A stretch of DNA of 64,000 nt from Massilia aurea (GTDB lineage: Bacteria; Pseudomonadota; Gammaproteobacteria; Burkholderiales; Burkholderiaceae_D), in contig NZ_JANUGZ010000003.1 of assembly GCF_024753205.1 (NCBI RefSeq), positions 248,001 through 312,000 on the forward strand. The letters run 5' to 3'. Shown here in pieces: positions 26,301-33,840 of the stretch. Made by a program: the position numbers and the translations under genes. Below the pieces are notes generated by a model, which was given only the letters and a program-made list of their open reading frames with translations, had not been told where the DNA came from and ran no database searches. The first letter of the stretch is position 1; each line of letters begins with the position of its first letter.

Positions 26301-26402
26301 ATGCGCCCAGTCGAGCGCGCGCAGCAGCGCGCCCATGTCCCCGCCACCGGTGGCAAACGCCAGGTTCGACGGCGGGAGGTGCGGGGGCAAGAGGTCAGGC
26401 AT
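23394..26402 (-). CDS. Soluble hybrid sensor histidine kinase (PAS-PAS-PAS-GAF-HisKA-HATPase-REC)
   Basis: A 1002-residue protein without membrane helices, thus a cytoplasmic sensor. Three PAS-like domains lie at about 20-150, 165-300 and 320-445, each followed by a PAC-type stretch. A GAF domain spans about 455-600. In HisKA the phospho-acceptor His630 lies in LAHELRNPLAPIRNG. HATPase has N (NLLSNAAKY), G1 (DNGVGI) and G2 (GGLGIGL) boxes. A C-terminal receiver has Asp921 in FLDIGMPFMDG and a KP Lys. It ends in a low-complexity Ala/Thr tail. The start at 26402 is chosen because the extra 42 upstream residues are not domain-like. No partner regulator is adjacent. The signal is unknown. Confidence 0.92.
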   Translation of the reverse strand: MPDLLPPHLPPSNLAFATGGGDMGALLRALDWAHHPLGPLATWSQPLRTAVSLMLGARQPMYVAWGPALHLLYNDAYRVVLGARGAHPEQTLGQPFAEVWADVWDEVRPMLSATLQGNPVHEEDHGFIVHRNGYPEQIYATFSTIALRDEAGQVAGVCCMCAETTAQVLAAQQRDHALHELETTNEKLRIAADAGEFGLFDHSLIQCDIVWNTHARTHFGVPPDGPVTHTLIDAAFHPDDRERVVARVAALLAAPGDGHYRDEYRTVSPIDGRERWIAASGRLLRDAEGAPERLVGTTLDITSRKLFEASARATANEAMAAAEANAKFRTFFEQGTHFGILMTPGGTLIEANHVALDAGGYARGDVLGRPFQACGWWSGSSKVAAEIAACVALAAGGERVRCELPYFVAGGGERFIDLVIAPVMGDDGALLFVAATGSDITERRQVEERLRMLDAIGEATRVAHDPKTIMDEATRLLGQYLDVTRVAYADVEADNDRFTIRHDWVTPGAVSTVGVYSLDLFGSRARADMREGRTLLIHDVERELTDEDGAAMFTQIDVRAIICCPLVKGGRLAAMMAVHQRTPRVWTAGEVALVEAVVERCWAHIERVRASEALHDADRRKSEFLATLAHELRNPLAPIRNGLEIMRMGADKPGSALRLGGVRAMMERQVGHMVHLINDLLDIARVSSGKLVLQMQPVDLRDVIATAIEISKPLIDAAGHELAVDLPLLPVPVDVDPVRISQVVSNLLSNAAKYTPQGGRIVLTARVEGDEAVVTVRDNGVGIAADMLAAVFEMFTQVARSIERANGGLGIGLSLVQRLVELHGGAVSAQSAGVGLGSSFAVRLPLMTAALVASPEPAPAGAQHGGQGVALQVLVADDNVDAAATLAALLEIAGHTVRVVHDGAAAVEEAARFQPDLVFLDIGMPFMDGYEAARRLRQLPALDGVMLVALTGWGTEEDRARSRAAGFDRHLLKPALPDDVEAVLAAATAATAATAATARAPA

Positions 26403-26509
26403 CGGGTCATTCGCTTGGGATAGTCCACAAACGATACCACTTTGCTGACCCGGCAAGTTGCCTCTTTTCCCATAGGCAAATGTGCAGTAAGCCAATTGAG
26501 CCAGAGGCC

Positions 26510-26530
26510 ATACCAATTGCGATACCAATT
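26510..26530. promoter_or_regulatory. Candidate upstream operator repeat of the GlcNAc operon
   Basis: ATACCAATT occurs twice as a direct repeat (26510-26518, 26522-26530; period 12). The reverse strand reads AATTGGTAT, resembling the half-site of NagR/DasR-type GntR regulators (ATTGGTAT). It lies in the divergent region between the sensor kinase and nagK. Confidence 0.4.
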
Positions 26531-26597
26531 CGTTGACCGGATTGGAAATTCACTCTTTAGCTGAAGCGCGAGGCTGAGCTGGCCTCTCATCATAATC

Positions 26598-26618
26598 AAT
26601 ACCAGTTAAATACCTGTT
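26598..26618. promoter_or_regulatory. Candidate promoter-proximal operator of the GlcNAc operon
   Basis: AATACCAGTT and AATACCTGTT follow each other (26598-26607, 26609-26618; period 11) and run into the -35 box at 26617. Bound protein would block RNA polymerase. The repeats share the AATACC core with the pair 80 bases upstream. Confidence 0.45.
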
Positions 26619-26645
26619 GACATGCCAAAGTGCGCTGCCTATAGT
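26617..26645 (+). promoter_or_regulatory. Sigma-70 promoter of the GlcNAc operon
   Basis: A perfect TTGACA (26617-26622), a 17-base spacer and TATAGT (26640-26645) put the start near 26652, 28 bases before the nagK ATG. Confidence 0.82.
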
Positions 26646-26679
26646 GCGATGACCCTTTTACCGGCACTCATTGCACACC

Positions 26680-27558
26680 ATGATCGACTATCTCATTGGC
26701 GTTGACGGCGGCGGCACCAACACCCGCGTGCGCCTGGCCGGCCGCGACGGCGCCGTGCTCGCCACCGGCAGCAGCGGCGCATCCGGTCTGCGCCACGGCA
26801 TCGACAAGGCCTGGAGCGCGGTGCTTGCCGCCACCAGCCAGGCCTTCGCCGCAATCGGCATCGACACCGTCCCCATGCCCGCCTGCGCAATCGGCCTGGG
26901 CATGGCCGGTGTCCACAACAAGGAATGGGCGGCCGCCTTTCGCGCCGCCGATCCGGGCTTTGGCGCCCTGGTCCTCGACACCGACGGCTTCACGACGCTG
27001 ATGGGCGCCCATGGCGGGCAGCCCGGCGCGATTGTCGCCATCGGCACCGGCAGCGTCGGCGAAGCCCTGCGGCCAGATGGCACGCGGGTCGAAGTGGGCG
27101 GCTGGGGCTTCCCGGCCGGCGACGAAGCGGGCGGCGCCTGGATGGGCCTGCGCGCGATCGGCCACATCCAGCAGGTGCTCGACGGCCGAGCCGAAGGCGG
27201 CGCCTTTGCCGACGCCGTGATTGGCGCCTGCGGCGGCGCGCGTGATCCGATCCAGGTCTGGCTCGGCCACGCCACGCAGACCGACTACGCAGGCCTGGCG
27301 CGCTTTGTCGTGGCGCACGGCGCCACCGATCCCGTGGCCGCCGGGATCCTGACACAGGCGGGCGCAGAAGCGGCCCGCATCGCACGCGCACTCGACCCGT
27401 CGGGCAGCTTGCCGCTGGCGCTGTGCGGCGGCCTGGGTGAAACGCTGCGCGCTTACCTGCCGGCCGAAACGCTGGCGCGCTGCAGTGCCCCGCATGGCGA
27501 CTCCGCCGCCGGCGCGCTGCGCATGATCGAACTGCATCTGAAGGACGCCAACACATGA
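26680..27558 (+). CDS. N-acetylglucosamine kinase (BadF/BadG ATPase superfamily)
   Basis: A 292-residue ASKHA-fold sugar kinase. The phosphate-1 loop is LIGVDGGGTNTRVRL, and phosphate-2/adenosine motifs are LDTDGFTTLMGA, AIGTGSVGEAL and GGWGFPAGDEAGGAW. A GGLGE turn lies near the end. By context it phosphorylates GlcNAc to GlcNAc-6-phosphate, the substrate of the next gene. The ATG at 26680 is used; no strong ribosome site is seen. It overlaps nagA by four bases (ATGA), so translation is coupled. Glucosamine or MurNAc cannot be excluded as substrate. Confidence 0.88.
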   Translation: MIDYLIGVDGGGTNTRVRLAGRDGAVLATGSSGASGLRHGIDKAWSAVLAATSQAFAAIGIDTVPMPACAIGLGMAGVHNKEWAAAFRAADPGFGALVLDTDGFTTLMGAHGGQPGAIVAIGTGSVGEALRPDGTRVEVGGWGFPAGDEAGGAWMGLRAIGHIQQVLDGRAEGGAFADAVIGACGGARDPIQVWLGHATQTDYAGLARFVVAHGATDPVAAGILTQAGAEAARIARALDPSGSLPLALCGGLGETLRAYLPAETLARCSAPHGDSAAGALRMIELHLKDANT

Positions 27559-28664
27559 CCAACGACACTCGCCGCCCCATCAAGGGCAACATCCTCACAC
27601 CGGCCGGCTGGGTGCACGGCGCACTGCGCTTCGGCGCGCGCGTTGACGGCATCGACGGCCGCCGGGTCGACCCGGCCAACAACGACGATGTCTACATCGT
27701 GCCAGGCTTTATCGACGTGCACGTGCACGGCGGCGCGGGCCGCGACATGATGGAAGGCGGCGACGCCCCGCACGTGATCGCCGCGCTGCACGCGAAGCAC
27801 GGCACCACCAGCCTGCTCGCCACGACCATGACCGCGCCCGTCGAAGACATCGACCGGGCTTTGACCGCCATCGGCGCGGCCTGCGCGGCGCGTGGCAAGG
27901 GCGAGGCGCGCATCCTTGGCGTGCACCTGGAAGGCCCGTACATCAACTCTGGCAAACTCGGTGCCCAGCCACCGTTCGCGCGCGAAGCGCATCTCGATGA
28001 AGTCATGCGCTTTCACGCACTGGCGCCGATGAAACTCATCACCGTGGCGCCCGAGATCGACGGCCACATGGCCCTCGTGCGGCAGTTGACGAAGGCCGGC
28101 ATCCGGGTCCAGATCGGCCACACGAACGGCGATTACGACGTCGGCGTGGCAGCGCTTGCACACGGCGCGGCCGGCTTCACGCACCTGTTCAACGCCATGC
28201 CCGGCCTGCACCACCGCGACCCCGGCATGGTCGGCGCCGCGCTCGCGCACGCCGAATACGCCGAGATCATCCCCGACCTGATGCACGTGCACCCGGGCGC
28301 GATCCGCACTGCCCTGCGCTGCATCCCCAAATTGTTCTGCGTGACCGATTCGACGGCGGCGGCCGGCATGCCCGATGGCGAGTACATGCTGGGCCGCCAG
28401 GTGGTCCACAAATGCATGGGCGGCGTGCGCCTGGCCGACGGCACGCTGGCCGGCAGCACGCTGACGATGGACCAGGCGCTGCGCAACCTGGTGGGCATGG
28501 GGCTGTCGATCGAAGACGCCAGCAAGCGCGTCTCGACCAACGCCGCCGACTACCTCGGCGAAACCCGGCGCGGCCGCCTGGCGCCTGGCTGTCACGCCGA
28601 CTTCGTGGTCCTGGACCGCGCACTGAACATCAAAGCTGTTTATATCGAAGGAGAATGCCTGTGA
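27555..28664 (+). CDS. nagA: N-acetylglucosamine-6-phosphate deacetylase
   Basis: A 369-residue amidohydrolase. The metal motif is GFIDVHVHGGAGRDMMEG, with the metal-ligand Glu in GVHLEGPYIN, His in IGHTNGDYD and FTHLFNAMPGLHHR, and catalytic Asp in CVTDSTAAAGM. It turns GlcNAc-6-P into glucosamine-6-P plus acetate. It starts within nagK and stops within the deaminase gene (GTGA overlap), so the three form one coupled operon. Confidence 0.95.
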   Translation: MTNDTRRPIKGNILTPAGWVHGALRFGARVDGIDGRRVDPANNDDVYIVPGFIDVHVHGGAGRDMMEGGDAPHVIAALHAKHGTTSLLATTMTAPVEDIDRALTAIGAACAARGKGEARILGVHLEGPYINSGKLGAQPPFAREAHLDEVMRFHALAPMKLITVAPEIDGHMALVRQLTKAGIRVQIGHTNGDYDVGVAALAHGAAGFTHLFNAMPGLHHRDPGMVGAALAHAEYAEIIPDLMHVHPGAIRTALRCIPKLFCVTDSTAAAGMPDGEYMLGRQVVHKCMGGVRLADGTLAGSTLTMDQALRNLVGMGLSIEDASKRVSTNAADYLGETRRGRLAPGCHADFVVLDRALNIKAVYIEGECL

Positions 28665-29725
28665 ATGCCACGCCCGCCACCGCTGACGGTCACCAATCGC
28701 TGATGCTGCAAGAGGCCCTGTCATCGGGCGACTGCATCGCCCACGCCCTGACGCAGGACGCCGACCGCTACGCCGCGCTGGGCGAACAGCTCCGTGCGAC
28801 CCAGTTGCACAGCGCAGTCACGGTGGCGCGCGGCAGCTCGGATCACGCGTCGGGCTACCTGGCCTACCTGATCATGTCGCGCATGGGCCGCCTGGTGACG
28901 TCGCTGCCGATGTCGCTCATCACGCTGTACAAGTCGCCGATCATCGCGCGCGACACGCTGGCCATCGCCATTTCGCAATCGGGCCAGAGTCCCGACGTGG
29001 TCGAACCGATGCAGTACTTCCGCGCCGGCGGGGCCGTGACGGTGGCGCTGGTGAACGACGCCGCTTCGCCGCTGGCCGACGCCGCCGAGTGGACGATGCC
29101 GCTCTATGCCGGCAAGGAGCAGAGCGTGGCTGCGACCAAGAGCTTCATCGCCAGCCTGGTAGCCGGCGCGCGTCTGGTCGCCGATTGGCAGAACGACCCC
29201 GAACTGAAGGACGGCATCGCCGCCCTGCCCGACGCGCTGCGCGCCGCGCGCAGTTTCGGCCAGGACGGCGACTGGTCGGCCGCCATCGACGTGCTGGCGC
29301 CGGCGCGCAACATCATGGTGGTGGGTCGCGGCATCAGCTTCCCATTGGCGCTCGAGGCGGCGCTCAAATTCAAGGAAACCTCGGCGCTGCAGGCCGAAGC
29401 GTTTTCGGGCGCCGAGATCAAGCATGGCCCGATGGCGCTGATCGAGGACGGCTATCCGCTGCTGATCTTCGCAACGCGCGGCCCGACCCAGGCCAGCCTG
29501 GTGGCGCTGGCCGACGACATGCGTGCACGGGGCGCGCGCGTGCTGCTCGCCGCGCCGGCCGATATCGCCAGCCGCGACCTGACGCTGCCCACCGCCGCCA
29601 TTCCCGACCTCGATCCGATCGTCGCGGCGCAGGCGTTTTATACAATGGCGGCCACACTGTCGGCGGCGCGCGGCATGAATGCCGACCAGCCGCGCCACCT
29701 GAGCAAAGTCACCAAGACGAACTAA
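28661..29725 (+). CDS. nagB-II: SIS-domain glucosamine-6-phosphate deaminase (NagB-II type)
   Basis: A 354-residue protein with two SIS domains. Blocks include VARGSSDHASGYLAYLI, SQSGQSPDVVEPM and KEQSVAATKSFI in the first, and GRGISFPLALEAALKFKETS and AEIKHGPMALIEDG in the second. This is the isomerase half of GlmS without the glutaminase domain, used by many Proteobacteria in place of NagB to make fructose-6-P and ammonia. AAGGAG at 28648-28653 is seven bases from the GTG at 28661. The ATG at 28655 is too close, and the frame further upstream is only an overlap inside nagA. Confidence 0.92.
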   Translation: MNATPATADGHQSLMLQEALSSGDCIAHALTQDADRYAALGEQLRATQLHSAVTVARGSSDHASGYLAYLIMSRMGRLVTSLPMSLITLYKSPIIARDTLAIAISQSGQSPDVVEPMQYFRAGGAVTVALVNDAASPLADAAEWTMPLYAGKEQSVAATKSFIASLVAGARLVADWQNDPELKDGIAALPDALRAARSFGQDGDWSAAIDVLAPARNIMVVGRGISFPLALEAALKFKETSALQAEAFSGAEIKHGPMALIEDGYPLLIFATRGPTQASLVALADDMRARGARVLLAAPADIASRDLTLPTAAIPDLDPIVAAQAFYTMAATLSAARGMNADQPRHLSKVTKTN

Positions 29726-29742
29726 CCGCCTGAATCTCGACC

Positions 29743-31230
29743 ATGAACGACTACCTCGACCTGGCCGGCCAACTGGTGATGGTGCGCCTGTTCGGCACCG
29801 AACTCGATGCCGAGACCGACGCCTTCCTGCGTACCTACCGCATTCGCGGCGCCTGTCTGTTCCGCCAGAACATGCGCGACGCGCCGCAACTGACCGGCTT
29901 CACGGGCGCGCTGCGTGACGCGATCGGCCCGCAAGCGCTGATCGCCCTCGACCAGGAAGGCGGCGCCGTCGTGCGTTCGACCTGGGTGCCGGCCCCGCCC
30001 AGCGCGATGGCGCTCGGCGCAGCCAATGATCCGGACCTGGCGCGCGACGTTGGCGCGGCCGTGGCGCGCGCGGTGCGTGCGCTGGGCTTCAACTGGAACT
30101 TCGCGCCGGTGCTCGACCTGAACAACAACCCGCGCAACCCGGTAATTGCCGAGCGCTCGTTCGGCGCTGATCCCGACCAGGCGACACGCATTGCGCTGGC
30201 CTGGATGGAAGGCAGCGAGCGCGAAGGCGTGGCCTGCTGCGTCAAGCACTTCCCCGGCCACGGCGACACGCACGTCGATTCGCACCGCGACCTGCCCTAC
30301 GTCGACAAATCGCGCGCCGACCTCGAACAGTTCGAATTCGCGCCGTTCCGGATTGCGGCGCCCCACGCACCGGCCATGATGACGGCCCACATCGTCTATC
30401 CGGCGTTGGACCCTGTCAATCCGGCCACCATGTCGCATGCGATCCTCACCGGCGTGCTGCGCGAGCAATTCGGCTACGACGGCGTGATCATCACCGACGG
30501 CATGGACATGCACGCGATCGCGCACCGCTATGGCGTCGGCCAGGCGGCCGTCAATGCGCTGGTGGCCGGCGCCGACATGGTCATGGCCATCGGCACGCGC
30601 GCTACGCAAATCGAGACCGTGCACGCGATCGCCGCCGCGATCCGCGACAACGTGCTGCCACTGGCCGCCGTGCAGGCACGCCTGGCGCGCCTTGGCAAGC
30701 TAGCCGATGCGCATCCGGCCGGTGCGGTTGCCTACGCGGCCGAACCGGATGATCGCGCACTGATGGCGCGCGCCTGGCGCGCAGGCCTAACGGCGCTGCG
30801 CTCGCCACAGCGCCCACCGCGCAGCGCGCGCGTACGCCTGGTTGCACGTGCCGACGTGGTCAGCGACGGCGTGTCGGAAGCCGGCGTGCCGGCTGCCAGT
30901 ATCGCGGCAGCGCTGTCGCAGCTGTACGACGTCGACCTGGTGACCTTCGCTGACAGCGAGACTTTCGACTGGAACGCGCTGCCGGCCGACGGCCGCTTCA
31001 CGATCCTGGCCTCGACGGCGCGCCGCCGCTATGGGCCTCAGGCCTGCGCGACCTGGCGACCCGATTTGCATCTGGCCTTGTGGAATCCATACCAGGCGCT
31101 CGATTTTCCCGGTCCTGCGCTGCTCACCTATGGCTTCGCGTCGCCGGCGCTGGCTGCGGCCGTGGCCTGGCTGGCTGGCGAGATCGACGCGCCAGGGGTC
31201 TGCCCGGTACCGGGTTTTGACGGGCCGTGA
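29743..31230 (+). CDS. nagZ: Beta-N-acetylhexosaminidase (GH3, NagZ-like)
   Basis: A 495-residue glycoside hydrolase family 3 enzyme. The NagZ His/Asp dyad loop reads KHFPGHGDTHVDSH, with the substrate-binding NWNFAPVLDLNNNP segment and nucleophile Asp in GVIITDGMDM. There is no signal peptide, so it acts in the cytoplasm on imported muropeptide or chitin fragments. It is longer than E. coli NagZ (about 340 residues), with an extra C-terminal domain of about 140 residues, as in some Gram-positive enzymes. It is last in the operon, 17 bases after the deaminase, supplying GlcNAc to the kinase. Confidence 0.92.
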   Translation: MNDYLDLAGQLVMVRLFGTELDAETDAFLRTYRIRGACLFRQNMRDAPQLTGFTGALRDAIGPQALIALDQEGGAVVRSTWVPAPPSAMALGAANDPDLARDVGAAVARAVRALGFNWNFAPVLDLNNNPRNPVIAERSFGADPDQATRIALAWMEGSEREGVACCVKHFPGHGDTHVDSHRDLPYVDKSRADLEQFEFAPFRIAAPHAPAMMTAHIVYPALDPVNPATMSHAILTGVLREQFGYDGVIITDGMDMHAIAHRYGVGQAAVNALVAGADMVMAIGTRATQIETVHAIAAAIRDNVLPLAAVQARLARLGKLADAHPAGAVAYAAEPDDRALMARAWRAGLTALRSPQRPPRSARVRLVARADVVSDGVSEAGVPAASIAAALSQLYDVDLVTFADSETFDWNALPADGRFTILASTARRRYGPQACATWRPDLHLALWNPYQALDFPGPALLTYGFASPALAAAVAWLAGEIDAPGVCPVPGFDGP

Positions 31231-31330
31231 CAGCGGCAAAGTAACGCGATGTAACGACACGGGCACGGCGGGCCGTGCTGCGGCACAATTGCCAATCCAG
31301 AAAAAGCTGGATATATGGGACAATACTTTT

Positions 31331-31359
31331 TTGTCCGAGCTTGGCATTTTTGCTATATT
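31331..31359 (+). promoter_or_regulatory. Candidate promoter of the TPR protein gene
   Basis: TTGTCC (31331-31336), a 17-base spacer and TATATT (31354-31359) lie about 50 bases before the ATG. GGACAA at 31318-31323 can pair with the -35 TTGTCC, so a small hairpin overlaps it. Confidence 0.5.
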
Positions 31360-31407
31360 GCAAAACGCACATTTCGTATATTTTTTGTCTAGATAGAAGG
31401 ATAACCA

Positions 31408-32691
31408 ATGTCCCAATTCCGTCTCGCCCGCCTCTGCCTGATGCTGGCCGCCGTCGGCCTGAGCTCCGCTGCCGTGATTCCTGCCGTCCACGCACAGGAC
31501 AAGCCTGCCGCTGCCGCCGCTGCTGCGCCGAAGGACACCGTCCGCCCAGAGCTGTTCAAGCTGCTCGACCCGGCGCAGATCAAGCCGCTGATGGATGCAA
31601 AGAATTACGCCGAAATCCAGAGCCGCGTGACGCAGGCCGAAGCGTTCCCGAACCGCACGCCGTACGAAGACTACGTCGTCAACCGCATGAAGCTGTCGCT
31701 GGGTTCGGCAACGAACGACAACGCCATCTCGATCCCGGCCCTCGAAGCCGTCATCGCATCGGGCCGCCTGTCGGCAAACGAGCAGGCCGACTTCATCCAG
31801 GCCCTGGCGAACATGCACTACAACGCCAAGGATTACCCGAAGGCGATCGAGTGGTTCAAGCGCTACCAGAAAGAAAGCCCGACGCCTGAAAAAGTCGCCG
31901 CGCCACTGACCCGCGCCTACTACCTGGGCGGCGATTACGCCAGCGCCAAGGCAGCACTGCTGCCAGCGATCGAAGCCACCGAAAAAGCCGGCCAGAAGCC
32001 AAGCGAAGAAGACCTGCGCCTCCTGGCCTCGTCGGCCAACAAGGTCAAGGACGATGCCGGTTACCTGGTCGCACTGGAAAAGCTGGTTGCCCACTACCCG
32101 AGCGACGACTTCTGGACCGACCTGCTCAACCGCGGCGTGGCACGCAAGTCGGGCTTCGATGCGCAGACCAACATGATCAACGTGTATCGCCTGGAAGCTG
32201 CTGCCGTCAAGCAGATGGCAGCCGAGGAATATGTCGACCTGGCCGAGCTGTCGCTGCGTGACGGTTTCCCGACCGAAGCAAAGAAAACCATGGATGCCGG
32301 TTACGCTGCCGGCGTGCTGGGCAAAGGCGCCAATGCCAAGACCCACAGCGCACTGCGCGACAAGGCCAACAAGGGCGCAGCAGACGATGCCAAGAATATC
32401 GCTGCCGGCGAAGCAGGCGCATCCAAGGCCAAGACCGGCGCCGGCCTCGTCAACCTGGGTTGGGCGTACGCGACCATGGACCAGGGCGACAAGGGCGTCG
32501 GCTTCATCCAGCAAGGTATCGCCAAGGGCGGCCTGAAGAACGCGGAAGAAGCCAAGCTGCGCCTCGGCATGGCGCAAGTTCGCGCCGGCAAGAAAGCCGA
32601 AGCGATCTCGACCTTCCAGACCGTCAAGGGCGGCGGCGGCGCCGGCGACCTGGCCAAGTACTGGCTGGTGCTGCTGCAGCAGCAAAAGTAA
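31408..32691 (+). CDS. Exported TPR-repeat protein of unknown function
   Basis: A 427-residue protein with a signal peptide (about 1-30, cut near VHA-QD) and an Ala-rich linker. Helical repeats of TPR type follow from about residue 85 to the end (for example ALANMHYNAKDYPKAIEWFKRYQ and LVNLGWAYATMDQGDKGVGFIQQGI). It is rich in Lys and Ala, without Cys after the signal. TPR scaffolds bind other proteins; no partner can be named. It has its own promoter and a strong terminator, so it is monocistronic. AAGGA stands eight bases before the ATG. Confidence 0.85.
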   Translation: MSQFRLARLCLMLAAVGLSSAAVIPAVHAQDKPAAAAAAAPKDTVRPELFKLLDPAQIKPLMDAKNYAEIQSRVTQAEAFPNRTPYEDYVVNRMKLSLGSATNDNAISIPALEAVIASGRLSANEQADFIQALANMHYNAKDYPKAIEWFKRYQKESPTPEKVAAPLTRAYYLGGDYASAKAALLPAIEATEKAGQKPSEEDLRLLASSANKVKDDAGYLVALEKLVAHYPSDDFWTDLLNRGVARKSGFDAQTNMINVYRLEAAAVKQMAAEEYVDLAELSLRDGFPTEAKKTMDAGYAAGVLGKGANAKTHSALRDKANKGAADDAKNIAAGEAGASKAKTGAGLVNLGWAYATMDQGDKGVGFIQQGIAKGGLKNAEEAKLRLGMAQVRAGKKAEAISTFQTVKGGGGAGDLAKYWLVLLQQQK

Positions 32692-32716
32692 GACTGCTGC
32701 TGTCGATGGACCCGTG

Positions 32717-32752
32717 AAAGCGGGCCGGGCCCTGGGCCTGGCCCGCTTTTTT
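32717..32752 (+). terminator. Terminator of the TPR gene
   Basis: A ten-base-pair stem (AAAGCGGGCC at 32717-32726 with GGCCCGCTTT at 32740-32749) is followed by six T. Confidence 0.92.
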
Positions 32753-32785
32753 CATGAACCGCCTCTTTGCACACTGTCAAAAGCC

Positions 32786-32960
32786 GGGGTCAGGTCTGAC
32801 ATTCGGACACGGCCTCTTCCGTCATCCCTTCTCCAAGGCTTTTATAAATAGACGTTTTGTTGAGATCGTGTCTGAATGTCAGACCTGACCCTGGCTATAG
32901 TCTCGGCTTTGTTGAGCTCGTGTCTGAATGTCAGACCTGACCCTGGCTGTAGTCTCGGCT
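32786..32960. repeat. REP-like repeat cluster: one inverted and two tandem copies
   Basis: A core of about 24 bases, GTGTCTGAATGTCAGACCTG plus ACCC, appears twice in the same orientation inside tandem 52-bp units (32856-32907 and 32908-32959, two differences). It appears once inverted at 32786-32810. The core holds a GTCTGA..TCAGAC imperfect palindrome. Such extragenic palindromic units are typically spread by RAYT transposases; none is in this window. The right end touches the stop codon of the quinone-reductase gene. Confidence 0.85.
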
Positions 32961-33745
32961 CACGCCTTGATATGTGCGTCCAGCCCAAATAAGCCAGGCA
33001 CCACATCTTCAGCCAGCACGTGGCGGTCCGGGTAATCCCCGCCGTTCTGCGTCCGGAATGCAATCGGCGCCGAATCAAACAAATCCTGAAGTCGCGTTTG
33101 CCAAGAGGACTCGATCAGGGCCATGCGCCCGGCGTCGATGCGAACCGCGTCGTAGACCGCAAACGTTGGCAACACCTGCATGCCGGGAAAGAACAGGCTG
33201 CCGTGGGTGATGGGGAAAAGCAGCTGTTCAAGCGGGCCATTGATGCCGCGGGGTTCGTAATCGATTGCCGGTCCGCCGACGGTGACGGCCAGCATCGCGC
33301 GCTTGCCGGCGAGGCCGCCCTCGCCGTAGCGATAGGTGTTGCCTGCGTCCTGATAACCGTAGGCCAGGCCGAATGCCCAGACTCTGTCGATCCAGCCCTT
33401 CATGATTGCGGGCATGCCGAACCACCAGAGCGGAAACAGCAGGATGACGGCATCGGCAGCGAGGAGCTTCGCTTGCTCTCGTTCGACGTCCGGGGTCTGG
33501 CTGCCGGTTGCGTAGGCATGACCTGATTCGTCAATGAACGCCAGGCGCTCCGGGTTGGCACGGGTTAAAAAATCGTCCTGGTCAAACACCGCTTTCCACC
33601 CCATCCCGTACAGGTCGGACTGCGTGACGGTGTGCCCCTGCGCTTCCAGGGTGTGAATGGCGACCTGGACAAGGTGACGAGTGGCCGAGGTCGGTTCCGG
33701 GTGTGCATGAACGAGCAGCACGTTCTTGCTGGTGGTCGAGGGCAT
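32960..33745 (-). CDS. NAD(P)H:quinone oxidoreductase-type flavoprotein (flavodoxin_2 fold)
   Basis: A 261-residue protein. The FMN/FAD loop start is NVLLVHAHPEPTSATRHLV. Further on lie DLYGMGWKAVFDQDDF, the DAVILLFPLWWFGMPAIMKGWIDRVWAFG block typical of NQO/MdaB proteins and VTVGGPAIDYEPRGINGPLEQLL. It probably reduces quinones or related electrophiles by two electrons. AGGAAG stands before the ATG at 33745, and the longer frame to 33814 is less likely. It is divergent from a LysR gene, its probable regulator. Confidence 0.9.
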   Translation of the reverse strand: MPSTTSKNVLLVHAHPEPTSATRHLVQVAIHTLEAQGHTVTQSDLYGMGWKAVFDQDDFLTRANPERLAFIDESGHAYATGSQTPDVEREQAKLLAADAVILLFPLWWFGMPAIMKGWIDRVWAFGLAYGYQDAGNTYRYGEGGLAGKRAMLAVTVGGPAIDYEPRGINGPLEQLLFPITHGSLFFPGMQVLPTFAVYDAVRIDAGRMALIESSWQTRLQDLFDSAPIAFRTQNGGDYPDRHVLAEDVVPGLFGLDAHIKA

Positions 33746-33840
33746 ATGGGCGCTTCCTATGAGAATGTGGGGAGCTCGCCAGTGTGATCGGTCGCCAGGT
33801 ATCCGTGAAATCACATCATTTTTGGCCTATCATCCACCGG

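Noticed and set aside
23367..26423. A 1018-codon open frame on the plus strand opposite the sensor kinase gene
   Set aside because: It is His/Arg/Gln-rich without domains and mirrors the codon pattern of the kinase gene. High GC removes stop codons from the opposite strand.
28412..28660. A longer start for the SIS deaminase gene
   Set aside because: That part overlaps nagA in another frame and is Arg/Gly/His-rich noise. The GTG at 28661 has a proper ribosome site.
33784..33815. A CRP-type site between the LysR and quinone-reductase genes (TGTGAT...ATCACA)
   Set aside because: The half-sites are 20 bases apart, not six, so it is not a CRP site. It could be a LysR operator, but there is no further support.
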